Part shown: positions 8,371 to 16,707 of the stretch, one piece after another | How the letters are laid out: each line of letters opens with the position of its first letter | Numbering within the stretch: position 1 is the first letter of the stretch | Assembly: GCF_018860245.1 (NCBI RefSeq) | Contig: NZ_JAHKPD010000011.1 | Coordinates: forward strand, 1 to 64,000 | DNA from: Pseudotamlana agarivorans | Lineage (GTDB): Bacteria > Bacteroidota > Bacteroidia > Flavobacteriales > Flavobacteriaceae | Direction: 5' to 3' | Length of the DNA: 64,000 nucleotides | The notes under the pieces: model-generated | Told to the model about the DNA's origin: nothing | What the model saw: only the letters and a program-made list of their open reading frames with translations | Databases searched by the model: none | Program-made: the position numbers and the translations under genes

Positions 8371-9267
8371 ATGAGTTATCAAATAGAACTAAGACACATT
8401 AAATATTTTTTAGCTGTTGCTGAAGCATTACACTTTAGAAAGGCTGCGGAAAAACTATTTATTTCACAGCCTGGATTAAGTCGGCAGATAAAAGATATGG
8501 AAGAAGCCTTGGGTGTTACACTTTTCGATAGGCATAATCGCCAAGTCCTTCTAACCCCTGCTGGAGTTTATTTAAAAGAAGAACTTTCGAAGAATTTAAA
8601 GCATCTCGACATTATTTTAAACCACGCTAAACATCTGGAAGAAGGTAAAGATGGTGAACTGAAATTTGGTTATGTGGGTTCTGCCATGCAACACATTATC
8701 CCCGAATTGCTTATAAAATTCACTAAAAATCATCCTAAAGTTTTATTCAGCTTGAAGGAAATGGGCAACATCAAACAAATTGAAGCACTCTTAGCTCAAG
8801 ACATTGATATTGGTTTTGTGAGACTGGAACGCATTCCTAGAGGTTTGGACAGCACACTTATTTTAAAAGAGCCTTTTTGCTTGGTTTTACCCGGAAATCA
8901 TCCCATTAGTGCTTCAAATTTTAAAAATATACTTCAGCTAAAAAACGAATCTTTTATATTATTTGACCCTGAATACAGCGCCTCTTATTATGAAAAAGTG
9001 ATGGGTATTTTTGATGATAACGGCTTCACGCCTATGGTTTCACATAACACCATTCACGCCGATTCTATTTACAAATTGGTTGAAAAGGAGTTCGGAATTT
9101 CTATTGTTCCAAAATCTTTAACGACATCAAACAACCCAAAAATAAAATGTATAGAATTGGATATGATACCTCAACGCACCTCGCTTTCAGCCATTTGGAA
9201 GAAAGACAACAGCAATCCTATTTTAACAAAAGTGCTCGCTTTAATTCATAAGGAAATCACAAATTAG
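8371..9267 (+). CDS. LysR-type transcriptional regulator, probable hut regulator
   Basis: The 298-residue protein has an N-terminal winged helix-turn-helix at about residues 5-65 (FRKAAEKLFISQPGLSRQIK). A periplasmic-binding-protein-like effector domain follows from about residue 90 to 295. It is transcribed away from hutHUI across a 221-bp region holding a full promoter and a palindrome. By the usual logic of LysR genes it should control the divergent operon, perhaps with urocanate as inducer. The family is certain; the target and effector are inferred from position only. Confidence 0.88.
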   Translation: MSYQIELRHIKYFLAVAEALHFRKAAEKLFISQPGLSRQIKDMEEALGVTLFDRHNRQVLLTPAGVYLKEELSKNLKHLDIILNHAKHLEEGKDGELKFGYVGSAMQHIIPELLIKFTKNHPKVLFSLKEMGNIKQIEALLAQDIDIGFVRLERIPRGLDSTLILKEPFCLVLPGNHPISASNFKNILQLKNESFILFDPEYSASYYEKVMGIFDDNGFTPMVSHNTIHADSIYKLVEKEFGISIVPKSLTTSNNPKIKCIELDMIPQRTSLSAIWKKDNSNPILTKVLALIHKEITN

Positions 9268-9288
9268 TTCTATTGAAAAATAAAAGAC

Positions 9289-9296
9289 TATCTTTG
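9289..9296 (+). promoter_or_regulatory. -7 box of the DEAD-box helicase gene
   Basis: TATCTTTG fits TAnnTTTG exactly. Transcription would start near 9302, leaving a leader of about 125 nt before the ATG at 9428. A -33 element is not clear. Confidence 0.65.
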
Positions 9297-9301
9297 CCGC
9301 T

Positions 9302-9427
9302 TGAAACTCAGAAAAATGGGTTTAAATTCCTCAGAGTGAGGATGTGTTACTAGGAGTTTAAGGTTAAGTATGTCGATTCGCTTCTTATGTAACACCACAT
9401 AAAACAATCGAATACTTATATTTAAGA
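9302..9427 (+). promoter_or_regulatory. Structured 5' leader of the DEAD-box helicase mRNA
   Basis: An outer stem pairs AAACTC (9304-9309) with GAGTTT (9354-9359). Inside it TCCTCA (9328-9333) pairs with TGAGGA (9337-9342) around a 3-nt loop. Downstream, AAGTATGTCGATT (9366-9378) pairs with AATCGAATACTT (9406-9417) as 12 bp plus one bulged G. That stem encloses a perfect hairpin TTATGT/ACATAA (9385-9390, 9397-9402). The last stem ends 10 bases before the start codon. This could be a cold-shock or autoregulatory leader; only the pairing is seen. Confidence 0.55.
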
Positions 9428-11254
9428 ATGAGCACATTCCAAGAATTAGGTCTTAATGACGACCTATTGCGAGCAATTACAGATTTAGGATTTACAGAAC
9501 CTAGTGAAGTTCAAAACAAAGCCATCCCCATTTTATTAAATTCTGAAACCGATTTAGTGGCATTAGCCCAAACGGGAACAGGAAAAACTGCAGCATTCGG
9601 ATTTCCAATGTTAGAAAAAATTGATGTGGATAGCAGAACCACTCAAGGTTTAATCTTATCTCCAACTAGAGAACTTTGTTTGCAAATTGCCAACGAAATG
9701 AAAGCCTATGGTAAATATTGCAAAGGCCTTAATGTCGTTGCTGTTTACGGTGGATCTAGTATTTCTGATCAAGCCAGAGATATTAAACGTGGCGCACAAA
9801 TTATTGTAGCGACGCCTGGTAGAATGAAAGATATGATTAACCGTAGAATGGTTGATATTTCTAAAATTCAATATTCTGTTTTAGATGAAGCCGATGAAAT
9901 GTTAAACATGGGTTTCAAAGAAGATATCACAGATATTTTATCACACACACCAGAAGATAAAAACACTTGGTTGTTTTCTGCAACCATGCCTCGTGAAGTA
10001 GCTTCTATTGCTAAAAAATTCATGAACAATCCACAGGAAATTACTGTTGGAAATAAAAACGAAAGTACCAGTAACGTATCTCACGAATACTATTTAGTAA
10101 ACGCCAGAGATCGTTATAACGCGTTAAAACGTTTAGCAGATGCAAACCCTGATATCTTTTCGGTAGTTTTCTGTAGAACAAAACGTGATACTCAAAAAGT
10201 AGCCGAACAACTTATTGAAGATGGTTACAATGCCGGGGCTTTACACGGTGATTTGAGTCAGAACCAACGTGATTTGGTGATGAACGCTTTCCGTAAAAAT
10301 CAAATTCAAATGCTTGTAGCGACCGATGTTGCTGCTCGTGGAATTGATGTAGACGACATTACACACGTTATTAACTACCAATTACCAGATGAAATTGAAA
10401 CTTATACGCACCGTTCTGGACGTACAGGACGTGCTGGTAAAACAGGGGTTTCGATGGTGATTGTTTCTAAAAGTGAAGTTCGTAAAATTAAAAGTATCGA
10501 ACGTATTATTAAACGTCAGTTTGATAAGAAAGATATTCCAGATGGTATGGAAATCTGCGAGGTACAATTAATGTCGTTAGCAAACAAAATTCATACGACT
10601 GAGGTTAATGATGAAATTGAAAAATACCTTACCAGTATTAATGAAATGTTTGAAGACACTTCAAAAGATGAGTTAATTAAAAAATTCTTCTCTGTTGAGT
10701 TTACGCGTTTCTTTAATTACTACCAAAAATCTAAAAACTTAAATGTTGCTGAAGGTTCTCAAGATAGAGAAGGCGGACGTGATTTTAACCGTGGTGGAAA
10801 CGATTCAACCCGTTATTTCATTAATGTAGGTTCTAAAGATGGTTTCGATTGGATGAAATTGAAAGATTTCTTAAAAGAACAACTCGAATTAGGTAGAGAT
10901 GATGTCTTTAAAGTTGAAGTAAAAGACAGTTTCTCTTTCTTTAATACGGAAAACGAAACGAAGGAAAAAGTTTTAGCCTTCTTTACAGATTTTAAACATG
11001 AAGGTCGTTTTGTAAATGTTGAAGTTTCTGAAAATCGCGGTGGTGGAAGACGTAACGACAGACGTGGCGGTGGCGGCGGAAAACGTCGTGACGGTGGAAA
11101 TCGTGGTGGCGGAAGACGTGACGACAGAAAAGGGGCGTCTGGAAACAGAAGTGACAGACGACGTAGCGAAGGATCGTCTAAACCAAGACGTTCAGATTCT
11201 GGAGGTGATTCTGGAGGCGGAAATTTCTCTAGACCAAGACGTTCAAGAAGATAA
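9428..11254 (+). CDS. deaD: DEAD-box ATP-dependent RNA helicase with DbpA-type RNA-binding domain and RGG tail
   Basis: The 608-residue protein unwinds RNA and probably acts in ribosome assembly or mRNA turnover, especially in the cold. It shows the Q motif (Q29), motif I AQTGTGKT (47-54), Ia PTREL, DEAD (153-156), SAT (184-186) and motif VI HRSGRTGRAG near 330. A DbpA-like RNA-binding domain lies at about 470-545 (YFINVGSKDGFDW). The last 60 residues are a Gly/Arg/Asp-rich tail with RGG-like repeats. Such low-complexity tails bind RNA and can drive condensation. Its symbol is by family resemblance. Confidence 0.93.
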   Translation: MSTFQELGLNDDLLRAITDLGFTEPSEVQNKAIPILLNSETDLVALAQTGTGKTAAFGFPMLEKIDVDSRTTQGLILSPTRELCLQIANEMKAYGKYCKGLNVVAVYGGSSISDQARDIKRGAQIIVATPGRMKDMINRRMVDISKIQYSVLDEADEMLNMGFKEDITDILSHTPEDKNTWLFSATMPREVASIAKKFMNNPQEITVGNKNESTSNVSHEYYLVNARDRYNALKRLADANPDIFSVVFCRTKRDTQKVAEQLIEDGYNAGALHGDLSQNQRDLVMNAFRKNQIQMLVATDVAARGIDVDDITHVINYQLPDEIETYTHRSGRTGRAGKTGVSMVIVSKSEVRKIKSIERIIKRQFDKKDIPDGMEICEVQLMSLANKIHTTEVNDEIEKYLTSINEMFEDTSKDELIKKFFSVEFTRFFNYYQKSKNLNVAEGSQDREGGRDFNRGGNDSTRYFINVGSKDGFDWMKLKDFLKEQLELGRDDVFKVEVKDSFSFFNTENETKEKVLAFFTDFKHEGRFVNVEVSENRGGGRRNDRRGGGGGKRRDGGNRGGGRRDDRKGASGNRSDRRRSEGSSKPRRSDSGGDSGGGNFSRPRRSRR

Positions 11255-11267
11255 AATATACAAACAT

Positions 11268-11297
11268 AAAAACCTCGATTATAAAATCGGGGTTTTT
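11268..11297 (+). terminator. Rho-independent terminator after the helicase gene
   Basis: AAAAACCTCGATT and ATCGGGGTTTTT form a hairpin with an AT-rich loop, followed by T residues. Confidence 0.75.
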
Positions 11298-11426
11298 GCT
11301 TTAAATACAGAGATTTAATATCTTCACCGCTATACCTTTTTGTTAATTTTAAGTCAAAATAAAACTATAAATATTTTTCAAACATTTAGTTTATTACTTT
11401 TACCCCCTAATCAACGTTATGCTTTT

Positions 11427-12206
11427 ATGAAACGCTATCTCTTTTTATTAACCGTACTATTTATTTCTGCTGTGGGTTTCTCACAAGAAGTAGCAGATAA
11501 AGTTATTGGTGTGGTTATAAATGCATCAAACGATGCGAAATTAGAAAGCGTAAATATTGTGAACTTGAATCAGGTAATTGGTACCACTACCAATGCTAAC
11601 GGTGAGTTTTCCATTTCAGCAAAAGTTAACGATACGCTTCATTTATCCTATCTAGGGTTTAAATCAATTAAAGTGCGTGTTACGAACGACTGGTTAAAGT
11701 TTGGAAGTGCCGAAATTGAATTAACCGAATTGGCACTAGCTCTTGAAGAAGTTGTTGTCAATCAACTAAGACTTACTGGTTATTTAGAAGTAGACATCAA
11801 ACAAGTTCCTGCTATAAACGACAATTACCGTTATCAAATTTCCGGACTTGAAGGCACTGGTTACGAAGCCAGTAAAAAATCTGGTTTAAACAAAGTGATT
11901 GGCTCACTCTTTAATCCTGCCGATTTCTTACACCGCATGTTTGGAAATAAACCAAACGAGCTTAAAAAGCTTAAAAAAATGAAGGAAGACGATGAGATTA
12001 GAAACCTTTTAGCTTCTCGTTTTGATAGAGAAATGCTTACCGTTTTACTGCAAGTTGACCGCGTGGATTTAGACGAAATTGTGAGTCAGTGTAACTACTC
12101 TAAAGGTTTCATTCATTCTGCCAACGATCTTCAAATTCTTGATGCTATCAGTGAATGCTACGAAGAATACAAAGTATTAAGTCGCGGTAGGAATCGTAAG
12201 ATTTAA
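11427..12206 (+). CDS. Exported protein with a CarboxypepD_reg-like domain
   Basis: The 259-residue product starts with a signal peptide (MKRYLFLLTVLFISAVGFSQ) that supports ATG 11427 over upstream alternatives. Residues about 25-110 look like the carboxypeptidase regulatory-like beta-sandwich of Bacteroidota surface proteins (GVVINASNDAKLESVNIVNL, then LHLSYLGFKSIKV). The rest has no domain I recognise and is largely charged and helical. No TonB plug or barrel follows, so it is not a SusC-type receptor. It is probably periplasmic or surface exposed. Function unknown. Confidence 0.7.
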   Translation: MKRYLFLLTVLFISAVGFSQEVADKVIGVVINASNDAKLESVNIVNLNQVIGTTTNANGEFSISAKVNDTLHLSYLGFKSIKVRVTNDWLKFGSAEIELTELALALEEVVVNQLRLTGYLEVDIKQVPAINDNYRYQISGLEGTGYEASKKSGLNKVIGSLFNPADFLHRMFGNKPNELKKLKKMKEDDEIRNLLASRFDREMLTVLLQVDRVDLDEIVSQCNYSKGFIHSANDLQILDAISECYEEYKVLSRGRNRKI

Positions 12207-12262
12207 GAAAACATGCCCCTCTCTTTTTATTAAAAATCCGTTTAAAAGTTCTTTTTTTGAGA

Positions 12263-12281
12263 ACAAATATTCTATATTTGT
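12263..12281. promoter_or_regulatory. Promoter with overlapping inverted repeat, candidate HigA operator
   Basis: ACAAATA (12263-12269) and TATTTGT (12275-12281) are a perfect inverted repeat with a 5-bp spacer. The right arm overlaps the -7 box TATATTTG (12273-12280). A repressor bound here would block the promoter, as expected for HigA-type autoregulation. The toxin remnant starts 16 bp further on. Confidence 0.6.
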
Positions 12282-12296
12282 AGCAGAAGATGACAA

Positions 12297-12593
12297 ATGA
12301 AACGGATTATAGCTAAAATAACTTTACGTGAATTTTGGAAACAGCATTCAGATTCAGAACAATATTTAAAAACTTAGTATGAAACTGCAAAAAACTCAAA
12401 TTGGAATGCTCCAAATGATGTTAAAAAAACTTACATCAATGCGAGTATTTTAAAAGATAGTAGAGTTGTTTTCAATATTAAAGGAAATTCATATAGAATT
12501 ATTGTAAAGTTCAACTACGAGAGACAATGGGCTTTTATTCGATTTGTTGGAACCCACTCGGAATATGACAAAATTGACGCAAACACGATTTAA
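12297..12593 (+). pseudogene. higB: higB-type RelE-fold toxin gene with an internal amber codon
   Basis: Read through, this is a 98-codon gene of the HigB toxin family. It begins MKRIIAKITLREFWKQHSDS and continues with the conserved VVFNIKGNSYRIIVK and IRFVGTHSEYDKI. Codon 27 (12375-12377) is TAG where relatives usually have Trp, so one G-to-A change from TGG explains it. The rest of the frame is intact and ends 3 bp before higA. Translation would stop after 26 residues, so the toxin should be inactive. The lesion looks recent. Confidence 0.85.
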
Positions 12594-12596
12594 ATT

Positions 12597-12965
12597 ATGA
12601 ACATTAAACCTATAAAAACGGAAGAAGATTATAATGAAGCTCTTGAAAGGCTTGAAGTCATTTTTGATGCTACTCCAAATTCAAAAGAAGGTGATGAAGC
12701 TGAAATTTTATCCTTGTTAATTGAGAATTTCGAAAATAAACATTATCCCATTGAAGCACCAGACCCTATTGAAGCCATTAAAATTAGAATGGAAGAAATG
12801 AACCTTAAACAAAAAGATTTGATTGGAGTAATTGGAGGAAAAAGTAGAGTTTCTGAAGTTTTAAATAAAAAAAAGCGTTTAACTGTTGAGATGATTAGAG
12901 CATTAGAGCATGTTCTAAATATTTCTGCTTCTGTTCTTGTGAATAATTATCAGCTTGTCAAATAA
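12597..12965 (+). CDS. higA: HigA-type antitoxin, XRE-family DNA-binding protein
   Basis: The 122-residue protein has an acidic N-terminal half and a C-terminal XRE helix-turn-helix at about residues 60-115 (MNLKQKDLIGVIGGKSRVSEVLN). HigA proteins neutralise HigB, an mRNA-cleaving toxin, and repress their own promoter. The gene is intact, although the toxin gene 3 bp upstream carries a stop codon. An intact antitoxin may remain as a DNA-binding regulator or as protection against related toxins. Confidence 0.88.
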   Translation: MNIKPIKTEEDYNEALERLEVIFDATPNSKEGDEAEILSLLIENFENKHYPIEAPDPIEAIKIRMEEMNLKQKDLIGVIGGKSRVSEVLNKKKRLTVEMIRALEHVLNISASVLVNNYQLVK

Positions 12966-13027
12966 ATTAAAAAGCGATCGTTTATTAAACAGTGGAAAAC
13001 CTTCAGTGCACACTTAAAAACCGTTTT

Positions 13028-13687
13028 CTAACCTTCCTTTGAATAAAAACGACTCACCACATCTTCATAACTCTTAATCGTTTTTTTACACCAATCTAAG
13101 CGCTTTTCGTTAATTTCAGCTTCAGAAAGTTGCCAAGAAATATTGCTTTGTCTCAACTTTGTTGTGACATGTTGTAAAATAATGGCGGCTGAAACGGAAA
13201 TATTCAAACTTTCGGTAAAACCAACCATGGGAATCTTCAAAAAGCAATCGGCTTCATCTAAAACGGCTTGCGATAAACCTTCTGTTTCCCTTCCGAAGAA
13301 AAAACAGGACTTTTTAGTGATGTCGAAATCATGCAACTCACAGTCATTTGCATGAGGCGTAGTGGCTACAATTTGATAGCCTTTTTGTTTTAAATCGGAT
13401 ATACAGGTTTTTACATTTTGATAGCGATTCAAATCAACCCACTTCTGGGCCCCCATGGCAATTTCACGATCTATCGTTTTAGAATTTTGTTCCTCTATAA
13501 TGTTCACTTCCTGAATACCAAACACATCGCAACTTCGCATCACCGCACTGGTATTATGCAGTTGATAGACGTCTTCGGTAGCGACTGTAAAATGTTTTGT
13601 TCTATTAGGTAAAACCGTATCAAAACGTTGTTTTCGGTTTTCGGTAAGGTACGATTCTAGGTGTTCTAGAAGTTTTAAATCAATCAT
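13028..13687 (-). CDS. trmH: tRNA (guanosine-2'-O-)-methyltransferase, SpoU/TrmH family
   Basis: The 219-residue protein is a SPOUT-fold RNA ribose methyltransferase that uses S-adenosylmethionine. The three SpoU motifs are present: NTSAVMRSCDVFG near the N-terminus, FFFGRETEGLS in the middle and IPMVGFTESLNISVSAAII near residues 155-175. The knotted C-terminal half binds the cofactor. TrmH modifies G18 of tRNA. Related family members act on rRNA, but the length and N-terminus favour TrmH. It appears to be a single-gene unit. Confidence 0.88.
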   Translation of the reverse strand: MIDLKLLEHLESYLTENRKQRFDTVLPNRTKHFTVATEDVYQLHNTSAVMRSCDVFGIQEVNIIEEQNSKTIDREIAMGAQKWVDLNRYQNVKTCISDLKQKGYQIVATTPHANDCELHDFDITKKSCFFFGRETEGLSQAVLDEADCFLKIPMVGFTESLNISVSAAIILQHVTTKLRQSNISWQLSEAEINEKRLDWCKKTIKSYEDVVSRFYSKEG

Positions 13688-13761
13688 AGTTCAAAAATAG
13701 GTAATGTTAATAGGAAGCGCAAAACGTCTTGATAGTCTTTAGTCGTAAATTCTAAAGTTAG

Positions 13762-13769
13762 TATATTTG
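13762..13769 (+). promoter_or_regulatory. -7 box for the sirtuin gene
   Basis: TATATTTG matches TAnnTTTG and lies 45 bp before the ATG at 13815. The palindrome at 13779-13798 falls in the resulting leader. Confidence 0.55.
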
Positions 13770-13778
13770 GTGGGATGG

Positions 13779-13798
13779 ATTCCCGCCTTCGCGGGAAT
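13779..13798. repeat. GC-rich REP-like palindrome
   Basis: ATTCCCGC and GCGGGAAT pair perfectly around CTTC. The GC content contrasts with the AT-rich surroundings. Many bacteria carry dispersed palindromes of this kind between genes. Here it would sit in the leader just before the sirtuin start. Confidence 0.7.
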
Positions 13799-13814
13799 GG
13801 AAAAAAACTAATAG

Positions 13815-14495
13815 ATGAAACACATCGTTGTACTTACAGGAGCGGGCATGAGTGCCGAAAGTGGCATCAATACTTTTAGAGATGCCGATGGTTTATGGGA
13901 AGGCCATGATGTTATGGAAGTCGCTACACCAGAAGGTTTTGCTGCCAATCCGGAACTGGTTTTAGACTTTTACAACCAGCGTCGCAAGCAACTCTTTGAA
14001 GTTGAACCCAATCAAGCACACTATGATTTAGCTGCATTAGAAAAAAACTTCAAAGTCAGCATTATTACCCAAAATGTAGATGATTTACATGAACGTGCAG
14101 GCAGTACCATTGTGATTCACTTACACGGCGAACTACGCAAAGTTAAAAGCACTCTTGACGATAATGACATTCTGCTTTGGGATAAGGATTTAATTCTTGG
14201 TGACCTTTGTAAAAACGGACATCAATTGCGTCCGCATATCGTTTGGTTTGGAGAAGCGGTTCCTATGATTGAAAAAGCCATAGACCTATGTGAAACCGCC
14301 GATATTTTAATGATTATTGGCACGTCTATGCAAGTTTACCCCGCTGCGAGTCTAAAAGATTATGTTCCCGAAAACACACCAACCTATTTTATAGACCCTA
14401 AACCTAATATTGGAAGTGGAAAAAACTTGACCGTAATTGCTGACACCGCTACAGCGGGGCTTAGAAAAGTGATGATTAATTTGGAAACGTATTAA
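13815..14495 (+). CDS. cobB: Sir2-family NAD-dependent protein deacylase without the zinc cysteines
   Basis: The 226-residue protein should remove acyl groups from lysines using NAD+. The NAD motif GAGMSAESG is at residues 9-17, the QNVDDLHERAG motif at 86-96 and the catalytic His at 104 (HLHGEL). Tyr53 and Arg56 (FYNQRRKQ) match the YxxR pair of class III sirtuins that bind succinyl or malonyl lysine. The four zinc-ligand cysteines are missing: the region holds only one Cys (DLCKNGHQLRPH). The enzyme may be stable without zinc. The desuccinylase preference is inferred. Confidence 0.88.
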   Translation: MKHIVVLTGAGMSAESGINTFRDADGLWEGHDVMEVATPEGFAANPELVLDFYNQRRKQLFEVEPNQAHYDLAALEKNFKVSIITQNVDDLHERAGSTIVIHLHGELRKVKSTLDDNDILLWDKDLILGDLCKNGHQLRPHIVWFGEAVPMIEKAIDLCETADILMIIGTSMQVYPAASLKDYVPENTPTYFIDPKPNIGSGKNLTVIADTATAGLRKVMINLETY

Positions 14496-14516
14496 GAACC
14501 AGCTAACTATCAACCA

Positions 14517-14763
14517 ATGACCAAAAACAACTTAGAACAATTATCTGATAGCATTATTAGATAAAAAGAAATCTCTAAAACGTTCTAAACTCATTAATGC
14601 TGCACTTATCGGTTTTTGTATTGGAATTATAGTTTACAGTGTCGCTGAAAATACTTGGGGACTAGTCACGCTTATTCCTGTTTTTTTGATTTATAAACTA
14701 GTAAATAACTCTACAAAAGATGAAGGGTTGGAAGCCATTTTGAAAAAACGAAATTTAGATTAA
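14517..14763 (+). pseudogene. Frameshifted small two-helix membrane protein gene
   Basis: ATG 14517 begins MTKNNLEQLSDS and then hits a stop codon. The next frame is open from 14551 and reads ALLDKKKSLKRSKLINAALI, two hydrophobic segments, and a lysine-rich end KKRNLD at 14763. That second frame has no usable start of its own, because a stop lies at 14533-14535. A single indel near 14545-14555 explains this. The product would have been an 80-residue inner-membrane protein of a type common in Flavobacteriaceae, function unknown. A sequencing error is possible. Confidence 0.65.
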
Positions 14764-14836
14764 AATACTTATTATTAAAATGTGTGCTAGCGCTCGTTTT
14801 CAACGCGTGCTATTCTAAAAAAACCATACAAAACCA

Positions 14837-16072
14837 CTAAACCCTATTCTTTTCTTCAATCCACTTACTCATAAACTTAGTACTTTGCATGCTATGATGC
14901 TGTAACATTTGTCCGGTGAAATTATTTAAGCGCCTTTCTTCAAGATTCAAAAAAGTATCATTTAATAAATTTAAAAACGTTTTTTGAAACTCAGTTTTAC
15001 TAAAACGCTTATTTATAACCGGGAATCCGTTTTGTTGCTTTTCAGTCCAAAGTGCTTGATTTTGATATATTTCAACCGCTTGATTAGCGAATTCCTGCGG
15101 ATTATCTTCAATAAATCCGTTAGGTTCAAAATCACCAAACATGCCTTCCGTAGCAATGCTAGACATCATGCATGGTGTTCCGTTTTGCATGGCATCAACG
15201 AGCTTGCCTTTTAAACCCGCTCCAAAACGAACTGGCACCAAACAGACTTTTGATTTTTGCATCACAGCATTCACATCTTCAGCAAAACCTTTTATTAAAA
15301 AGCCTTGCTCTTCACTATGGAGTTGGGTGACTTTTTGCGTGGCATAAGCGCCATAAATATGTAATTCTGCTTTTGGTAATTGTTTTTTTATGAGTGGCCA
15401 AATGGTTTCTTTTAAATACAAAACCCCGTTATAATTGGGTTCATGAAGAAAATTTCCGATGGTGATAAAATGTTCACGGGTTTCAAATTTTGGCAATGCT
15501 TGTATCGCTTCCGCGGAAATGCCTTCCAACATAAATGGTAAATACATCAATAAAGCCGCATCCACCTTAAACTGATTTTTGAGGATATCCATTTCAGCTT
15601 CTGAAATCATTAAACTTAAATCACACCTGTAAATACTAGCAATTTCTCGTTTGGCCACATCATTAAACAAATAACTTTTGTCAAAAGGTTTTCCATCTTT
15701 AAAAGCTTGCTGTCTGCCCTTTCGTAAACAATGCAAATCTTCGGTATCAAGAATTTTTATGGCATTTGGGCATTGTTCTGAGACCCGCCAGCCAAATTGT
15801 TCTTCCATCATAAAACGATCAAACAGTACCACACTGGGGTTTAATTCTAAAATAAACCTATCGAAACTATCATTATTCAGCTCAATAGCCACTTGGGAAA
15901 CCCCAATAGTTTTTAAGTCAAAAGCATTGTCACTTTTTGCACAGGGACTGGCAAAAGTAATATCATAGCCATCAGATTGAAAGGTTTCAATAAGCTGCAT
16001 CATTCTGCTGCCAGCTGCAGAACTTTTTGGTTCTGGCCATACAAAACCAATGATTAATAGATGTTTTGACAT
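14837..16072 (-). CDS. Glycosyltransferase, GT-B fold
   Basis: The 411-residue protein has an N-terminal Rossmann-like half starting at LLIIGFVWPEPKSSAAGSR and a C-terminal donor-binding half from about residue 200. Typical GT1/GT4 features are IGNFLHEPNYNGVLYLK, LHIYGAY, IKGFAEDV and PVRFGAGLKGKLVDAMQNG; the last holds the nucleotide-sugar binding region. Donor and acceptor cannot be predicted. No other polysaccharide genes are adjacent, so it may act alone. Upstream lies a (GTTGTTG) heptamer repeat. Confidence 0.75.
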   Translation of the reverse strand: MSKHLLIIGFVWPEPKSSAAGSRMMQLIETFQSDGYDITFASPCAKSDNAFDLKTIGVSQVAIELNNDSFDRFILELNPSVVLFDRFMMEEQFGWRVSEQCPNAIKILDTEDLHCLRKGRQQAFKDGKPFDKSYLFNDVAKREIASIYRCDLSLMISEAEMDILKNQFKVDAALLMYLPFMLEGISAEAIQALPKFETREHFITIGNFLHEPNYNGVLYLKETIWPLIKKQLPKAELHIYGAYATQKVTQLHSEEQGFLIKGFAEDVNAVMQKSKVCLVPVRFGAGLKGKLVDAMQNGTPCMMSSIATEGMFGDFEPNGFIEDNPQEFANQAVEIYQNQALWTEKQQNGFPVINKRFSKTEFQKTFLNLLNDTFLNLEERRLNNFTGQMLQHHSMQSTKFMSKWIEEKNRV

Positions 16073-16077
16073 TAGTG

Positions 16078-16192
16078 TTGTTGGTTGTTGGTTGTTGGTT
16101 GTTGGTTAAAAAAAATTATAAAAAGTGATAACTATTAATTATTAACTTTTCATTTTTAATTCTTCATTTTTAATTCTTCATTTTTAATTATT
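16078..16192. repeat. Short slippage repeats upstream of the glycosyltransferase
   Basis: GTTGTTG heptamers repeat about four times near 16078-16107. TTCATTTTTAA words then repeat with a 15-bp spacing near 16148-16192. Both resemble the word style of the arrays at 1-650 and 1467-2080. Confidence 0.75.
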
Positions 16193-16196
16193 ACCC

Positions 16197-16661
16197 TCAC
16201 TCCGGTTTTGGCTCAAGTCCATATTTTACACGCACTAATTTTGCCCATTCTATAACGGCTTCAATTTGTTCATTACTAAGTTTCGCCTCTGTGTGTGTCC
16301 ATGTATATGAATTTAATGGCATCTCTTTTTCTTCAACCATTTCGATAAGTTCATCAAACTTATGGTCTTTCCTTTTGGTAGAATTATCAACCCAATCAGA
16401 AAAATTAAAATGCTTCTTTCCGTCCTTAACATGGCTAGCCAACCAGTAATTTACAGGCGTAATATTATTATACCATGGGTAACGCGTCACATCACTGTGG
16501 CAATCATAACAGGTTGCTTCTAAAATTCGTTTTACATCTTCTGGCGGTTTAGTTTCGGCCAAAAAGGGTTCAACCGATTTTAAATCGCCTTCATTTTTTT
16601 CTGGTCCGAAAAACTGAGCAATTACAACTAACACGAGTAAGGCTAAAAACACTTTTTTCAT
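16197..16661 (-). CDS. Exported haem-binding domain protein (single CxxCH)
   Basis: The 154-residue protein starts with a signal peptide or membrane anchor (MKKVFLALLVLVVIAQFF). One c-type haem site, C51-Y-D-C54-H55, lies in the phrase ATCYDCHSDVTRYPWYN, characteristic of the Haem_bd family (PF14376). It should sit in the periplasm and bind one haem, probably in electron transfer or redox sensing. I placed the start at 16661 because the upstream extension reads as basic and aromatic leader sequence and the signal peptide begins at this Met. Confidence 0.82.
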   Translation of the reverse strand: MKKVFLALLVLVVIAQFFGPEKNEGDLKSVEPFLAETKPPEDVKRILEATCYDCHSDVTRYPWYNNITPVNYWLASHVKDGKKHFNFSDWVDNSTKRKDHKFDELIEMVEEKEMPLNSYTWTHTEAKLSNEQIEAVIEWAKLVRVKYGLEPKPE

Positions 16662-16707
16662 TATCTTCAATTTTTTAATTTTAAAAAAATAAAAATAAGA
16701 AATCCTT

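Noticed and set aside
11016-11318. Plus-strand open frame inside the helicase RGG tail
   Set aside because: It is an alternative frame of the GGA/CGT-rich coding repeat; its Val/Glu-rich product is an artefact of base composition.
12375-12377. Read-through or pyrrolysine at the higB TAG codon
   Set aside because: No pyl genes or special context are visible, and the expected residue is Trp, one base away. A nonsense mutation is simpler.
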